16,606 nt of DNA from Candidatus Falkowiibacteriota bacterium (GTDB lineage Archaea; Iainarchaeota; Iainarchaeia; Iainarchaeales; GCA-2688035), in the NCBI GenBank assembly GCA_017610485.1, contig JAFCBY010000071.1, positions 1-16,606 on the forward strand, in the 5' to 3' direction. The translations under genes were made by a program, and so were the position numbers. Positions 14,253 to 16,606 of the stretch are shown here, one piece after another. Each line of letters opens with the position of its first letter. Position 1 is the stretch's first letter. The notes beneath the pieces are model-generated. The model worked only from the letters and a program-made list of their open reading frames with translations. It had not been told where the DNA came from and made no database searches.

Positions 14253-14663
14253 CTACTTTAGATAAATTATCCTTTTCCCGCTTTTGAGCTTGCTTCTCTC
14301 CGCATACTTTTCCAAATAGTGGACCGTGCTCTTGCTTATGCCTGTCACCCTCTCAATTTCCCTCAGGCTCTGGTAGTCTTTCCTCATCTCCATTGCGTGC
14401 TGCATTTTTGCCAGGGGAACGGAAATCGGCCGGCCCTGCCTTGAGACCTGTTCCACCTTCACGCCTTTTTTCTTCAGCAATTCCAGGTTCTTCTCCGGCA
14501 TCCTTTTGGCCGTGCTTTTGCTCATCGAAACGGTCTTCAGCTCCCTGCACTTTCTTAGAATGCCTTCTACGCGCTTTCTTTTGGCAGGCCTCACAAAGTG
14601 CAGGTGTACTGCTTCCTTGGGAATGTCTTTGAGGCCAGTATCCTGCTCCACCGAAAAAATCAT
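14253..14663 (-). CDS. Helix-turn-helix protein, DUF1699-like N-terminus
   Basis: A 136-residue putative DNA-binding regulator. Residues 98-120 (QSLREIERVTGISKSTVHYLEKY) form a clear helix-turn-helix of the resolvase/MarR-like kind. The N-terminal part (EAVHLHFVRPAKRKRVEGI, then CRELKTVSMS and KKKGVKVEQVSRQGR) resembles, from memory, archaeal DUF1699 proteins; I am not sure. The start is ATG 14663: a TATA box lies about 28 nt upstream, as for the other leaderless genes here. An in-frame TTG at 14669 is less likely. It sits between the PHP gene and the zinc-binding protein and may control this small cluster (inference). Confidence 0.72.
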   Translation of the reverse strand: MIFSVEQDTGLKDIPKEAVHLHFVRPAKRKRVEGILRKCRELKTVSMSKSTAKRMPEKNLELLKKKGVKVEQVSRQGRPISVPLAKMQHAMEMRKDYQSLREIERVTGISKSTVHYLEKYAERSKLKSGKRIIYLK

Positions 14664-14685
14664 GCGCAAAAATTAGGACTAAACA

Positions 14686-14695
14686 AGTATTTAAG
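14686..14695 (-). promoter_or_regulatory. TATA box of the HTH gene, overlapping the PHP stop codon
   Basis: On the minus strand CTTAAATACT covers the stop codon of the PHP gene (14691-14693) and lies about 28 nt before ATG 14663. It gives the HTH/zinc-protein pair its own leaderless transcript. Confidence 0.55.
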
Positions 14696-15635
14696 AACTC
14701 GCTTCCTTGCCTTTCTTCCCGGGTTCCTTCCTTCCAACCTTTTTCATTATCGCCCTTTTCGTGGCGTACTTTATTCCGCTCAGCACTTCCGCTCTCTGAA
14801 TCTTTATCTTTTCCACTTCGTAGCCCTTTCCCTTTTCCCTGACGTTTGGCCCAAGCCATTCTACCTTTTTCTTGTCCTTTACTGCCTCCAGGATGGCTCC
14901 AACCCTCTTTTCCCCAATCTTCAGTTTGGTGACGCCTGTTCCAATCCTGTCCGGGTGGTGGGCGTCGCTTCCCGCGGTTGCAAAGCTTGCCTTTTCGGCC
15001 AGCTCGTAGGGCTTTTGGCACCTTTCAATTATTTCCTTTCCCTTTTTGTCAAGCTTTTCCTTTCCCTTTTTGCCGAGCTTGCTCAGCCTCGTTTTCCTGC
15101 CGATCCTGCTTGTTTCCAGGAAGTCGAAGAAGTTCATTGGCTTCCTGACCCAGTCTGTTGCGTAGAAGAAGCTGCTTACGTTTCCAAACATTCCGTTGAA
15201 TGCCTCCACTCCAATCTCTTCCCTTTCAACCAGCGCGTACAATTTCTTCTCGCCGAGAAGGTATGCCGCGCTGTCGTAGCTTAGCCCCCAGGGGTGTGCA
15301 ATGCTTAGCGTTATTCCCTCCCCTTCCGCTATTCCAATCGCCTTCTTAATGTCAATCCCTTTCCTGAAAAGCTTTTCAACTTCGTAAATGCCTTCGTCTT
15401 TTCCAAGCGCGACAACGTGCCCGATTGAGGTGCTCAGCTCCATTCCGGGAATCAGGCAGATTCCATTTGGCTTTTCTTCCGCAAGCATTTTGTATGCCTT
15501 TTCCGGCTTTAGGTTGAAGTGCTCGGTTGTTGCCACAGCGTCCAGCTTCTTTGCTTTGGCTGCTTTCCAGTAGTTTTTTGGGTTAACCTCCTTTTCAAGC
15601 AGGTGTGTGTGGAAATCAACGGTTATTGAGGCCAT
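14691..15635 (-). CDS. PHP-domain metal-dependent phosphoesterase
   Basis: A 314-residue PHP-superfamily protein, a metal-dependent phosphoesterase domain also found in histidinol phosphatase and DNA polymerase III/X. Metal ligands are visible in order: DFHTH (D7, H9, H11), TTEH (E38, H39), PGMELS (E66), AHPW (H114) and GSDAHH (D224, H226). The substrate is unknown. Unusual are a Lys-rich insert at about 180-201 (TRLSKLGKKGKEKLDKKGK) before the last motif and a basic C-terminal tail (MKKVGRKEPGKKGKEASS), which may bind RNA or DNA (inference). It is first in its unit, read from the TATA element shared with the divergent ZIP-like gene. Confidence 0.88.
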   Translation of the reverse strand: MASITVDFHTHLLEKEVNPKNYWKAAKAKKLDAVATTEHFNLKPEKAYKMLAEEKPNGICLIPGMELSTSIGHVVALGKDEGIYEVEKLFRKGIDIKKAIGIAEGEGITLSIAHPWGLSYDSAAYLLGEKKLYALVEREEIGVEAFNGMFGNVSSFFYATDWVRKPMNFFDFLETSRIGRKTRLSKLGKKGKEKLDKKGKEIIERCQKPYELAEKASFATAGSDAHHPDRIGTGVTKLKIGEKRVGAILEAVKDKKKVEWLGPNVREKGKGYEVEKIKIQRAEVLSGIKYATKRAIMKKVGRKEPGKKGKEASS

Positions 15636-15659
15636 CTCAGACTATTTTACTTCAGAAAA

Positions 15660-15669
15660 CTATTTAAAC
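15660..15669. promoter_or_regulatory. Shared bidirectional TATA element
   Basis: CTATTTAAAC reads as a TATA box on both strands (minus: GTTTAAATAG). Its centre is about 31 nt from ATG 15695 (plus) and 29 nt from ATG 15635 (minus) in a 59-nt gap. This is the third such arrangement in the window. Confidence 0.6.
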
Positions 15670-15694
15670 CAAAAAACCGTTATTTGTTCTCATC

Positions 15695-16387
15695 ATGGTT
15701 TTAGCACTTGTACTTGCTTTTATCCTCGTGCTTGTTCACATCTTTTCGGACAAGTATGCCAGGCATGTTGAAAAGTTCCACATTCACACAATCTCCTTCT
15801 CCGCAGGGCTTTTCCTCGGCGTCATCTTCTTAAGTCTCCTGCCCGAGTTCTTCAAGGGATTTGCCCACATGGGAAACTTCATATACCTCCTGCTTTTTGC
15901 CGGCTTTATCCTCTTTCACTTGGGAGAAAAGTTCATTTACCAGCATGTCAGGAACAAGAACGAGCTCTTGAAGGACCTTGGATTTGTGCACGCCATCGGC
16001 TTTTTCATCAACCATTTTGTGGTGGGCATAACTCTGTTCCTTGTTTTTGGCCAAAACGACATTGTGGCCGGCTTCCTTATCTTCATCCCGCTCTTGCTCC
16101 ACACCTTTTCAAGCAGCCTTTCCCTCAACCACATTGACAAGCACTTCAACAGGAAAACAATTTCCGGCTTTTTCCTGCCCCTTTCTCCTTTCCTGGGAGC
16201 CGCCTTTGCAATAGTGATGAGCCTAACCCAATTCCACTACTATGGCCTCTTCTCTTTTGTCTTGGGCGCAATGTTCTACATAGTAATCAGGGACACGATC
16301 CCCCGCGGCGAAAAGGGCAAGCCACTCCACTTCCTAATAGGGGCACTCCTAAGCATTGTGGCAATTACTCTGATTTCGTTGCTGTAA
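15695..16387 (+). CDS. ZIP-family-like metal transporter
   Basis: A 230-residue membrane protein with about seven to eight hydrophobic segments, similar to ZIP (Zn/Fe permease) proteins. Matches are the FSAGLFLGVIFLSLLPEFF segment (35-53), corresponding to ZIP TM2; HAIGFFINHFVVGITL (99-114), corresponding to TM4 with its H-x-x-x-G pattern; IPLLLHTFSSSLSL (131-144) for TM5; and GAMFYIVIRDTIPRGEKGKP (191-210) for the last conserved segment. The usual TM4/TM5 metal ligands are only partly kept (H99, H107 and H136), so ion preference is uncertain and a divergent subfamily is likely. A His-rich stretch (EKFHIHT, 26-32) faces one side. The mRNA is probably leaderless. Confidence 0.75.
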   Translation: MVLALVLAFILVLVHIFSDKYARHVEKFHIHTISFSAGLFLGVIFLSLLPEFFKGFAHMGNFIYLLLFAGFILFHLGEKFIYQHVRNKNELLKDLGFVHAIGFFINHFVVGITLFLVFGQNDIVAGFLIFIPLLLHTFSSSLSLNHIDKHFNRKTISGFFLPLSPFLGAAFAIVMSLTQFHYYGLFSFVLGAMFYIVIRDTIPRGEKGKPLHFLIGALLSIVAITLISLL

Positions 16388-16420
16388 AGCAAAAAGAGAA
16401 GAACTTCTGTATAGGCCCCT

Positions 16421-16543
16421 TTATAATCTTCCGATGGCTGCCAAGAGCTTTTCATGGCCTTTCACAAGCCTTTTGAACTGCTTTAACTCTTCTGAAACAA
16501 TTTTGTAACGCGCCCTATCGCTTGAATTCCTTGATTTTGCCAT
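16421..16543 (-). CDS. Small protein, 40 aa, possible antitoxin-like
   Basis: A 40-residue ORF, charged and helical, ending in LVKGHEKLLAAIGRL. That short C-terminal pattern (GHxKLLxAIGxL) recalls small archaeal proteins proposed as antitoxins, but this is from memory and weak. AGGAG about 10 nt before the ATG is a fair ribosome binding site. The start overlaps by 29 nt the end of the partial upstream gene, which suggests a coupled pair. Confidence 0.5.
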   Translation of the reverse strand: MAKSRNSSDRARYKIVSEELKQFKRLVKGHEKLLAAIGRL

Positions 16544-16606
16544 TCTTCAACCACTCCTTTATTTCATTATCCAAATAAAAATGCTCCCTAATGCCCAAGA
16601 GAACGC
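16515..16606 (-). CDS. C-terminal end of a gene cut by the window edge
   Basis: An open frame enters from the right edge and ends in LDNEIKEWLKNGKIKEFKR at a TAG codon (16515-16517). Only about 29 residues are visible, too few for a family call. It overlaps the 40-aa ORF by 29 nt, and the two may form a small operon. Confidence 0.5.
   Translation of the reverse strand, partial: VLLGIREHFYLDNEIKEWLKNGKIKEFKR

Noticed and set aside
14598..15284. Plus-strand open frame opposite the PHP gene
   Set aside because: The minus frame carries all PHP metal motifs; the plus frame is a Leu/Phe/Ser-rich shadow.
16397..16408. Palindrome AGAAGAACTTCT after the ZIP-like gene, considered as a terminator hairpin
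   Set aside because: Only a 5-bp stem with a 2-nt loop and no T tract following; too weak.

Overview
The window is archaeal chromosomal DNA. It carries archaeal-type ribosomal proteins eL15 and L37Ae, the exosome subunits Rrp4, Rrp41 and Rrp42, SBDS, RNA polymerase subunit P, KEOPS subunit Pcc1, prefoldin beta and a proteasome alpha subunit. Promoters are TATA-type (TTTAAA-like cores 25-31 nt before start codons). Genes are very tightly packed, with many ATGA/TGATG overlaps, and small basic proteins are common. This suggests a compact genome of a DPANN or euryarchaeal lineage; I cannot place it more precisely by eye.

Layout: (1) 1-1511, plus strand: a membrane protein probably cut by the left edge, a C6-T9-G7 hairpin, then eL15. 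(2) 1557-3731, minus: a large secreted, C-terminally anchored surface protein. (3) 3792-5703, plus: a translationally coupled trio of a DUF362 ferredoxin-like protein, an HD-domain protein and the RNase P subunit Rnp2/Pop5. (4) 5802-11525, plus: the conserved archaeal exosome superoperon psmA-SBDS-rrp4-rrp41-rrp42-rpl37Ae-rpoP-pcc1-pfdB-DHH, spanning proteolysis, ribosome maturation, RNA decay, transcription, tRNA modification and chaperone functions. (5) 11522-13563, minus: an unrecognised 215-aa protein and two tandem HAD hydrolases. (6) 13617-13742, plus: a 41-aa zinc ribbon. (7) 13744-15635, minus: a PHP-domain phosphoesterase, an HTH protein, a zinc-binding protein and a 46-aa basic ORF. 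(8) 15695-16387, plus: a ZIP-like metal transporter. (9) Right edge, minus: a partial gene and a 40-aa ORF.

Three points stand out. First, psmA and the DHH gene are each broken by a net -1 frame change inside otherwise well-conserved genes; the psmA lesion also lacks about six residues, so it looks like a short-repeat deletion rather than a simple base-call slip. Second, all three divergent gene pairs appear to share one nearly self-complementary TATA element placed 25-33 nt from both start codons. Third, several small or unrecognised genes (41, 46 and 40 aa; the 215-aa protein; the HTH/zinc-protein pair) fit the packing so tightly that they are probably real.

No mobile element, CRISPR array, rRNA or tRNA was recognised. 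I did not find a clear new defence or biosynthetic system; the best candidates for new biology are the DUF362-HD-Rnp2 coupling and the PHP/HTH/zinc cluster.
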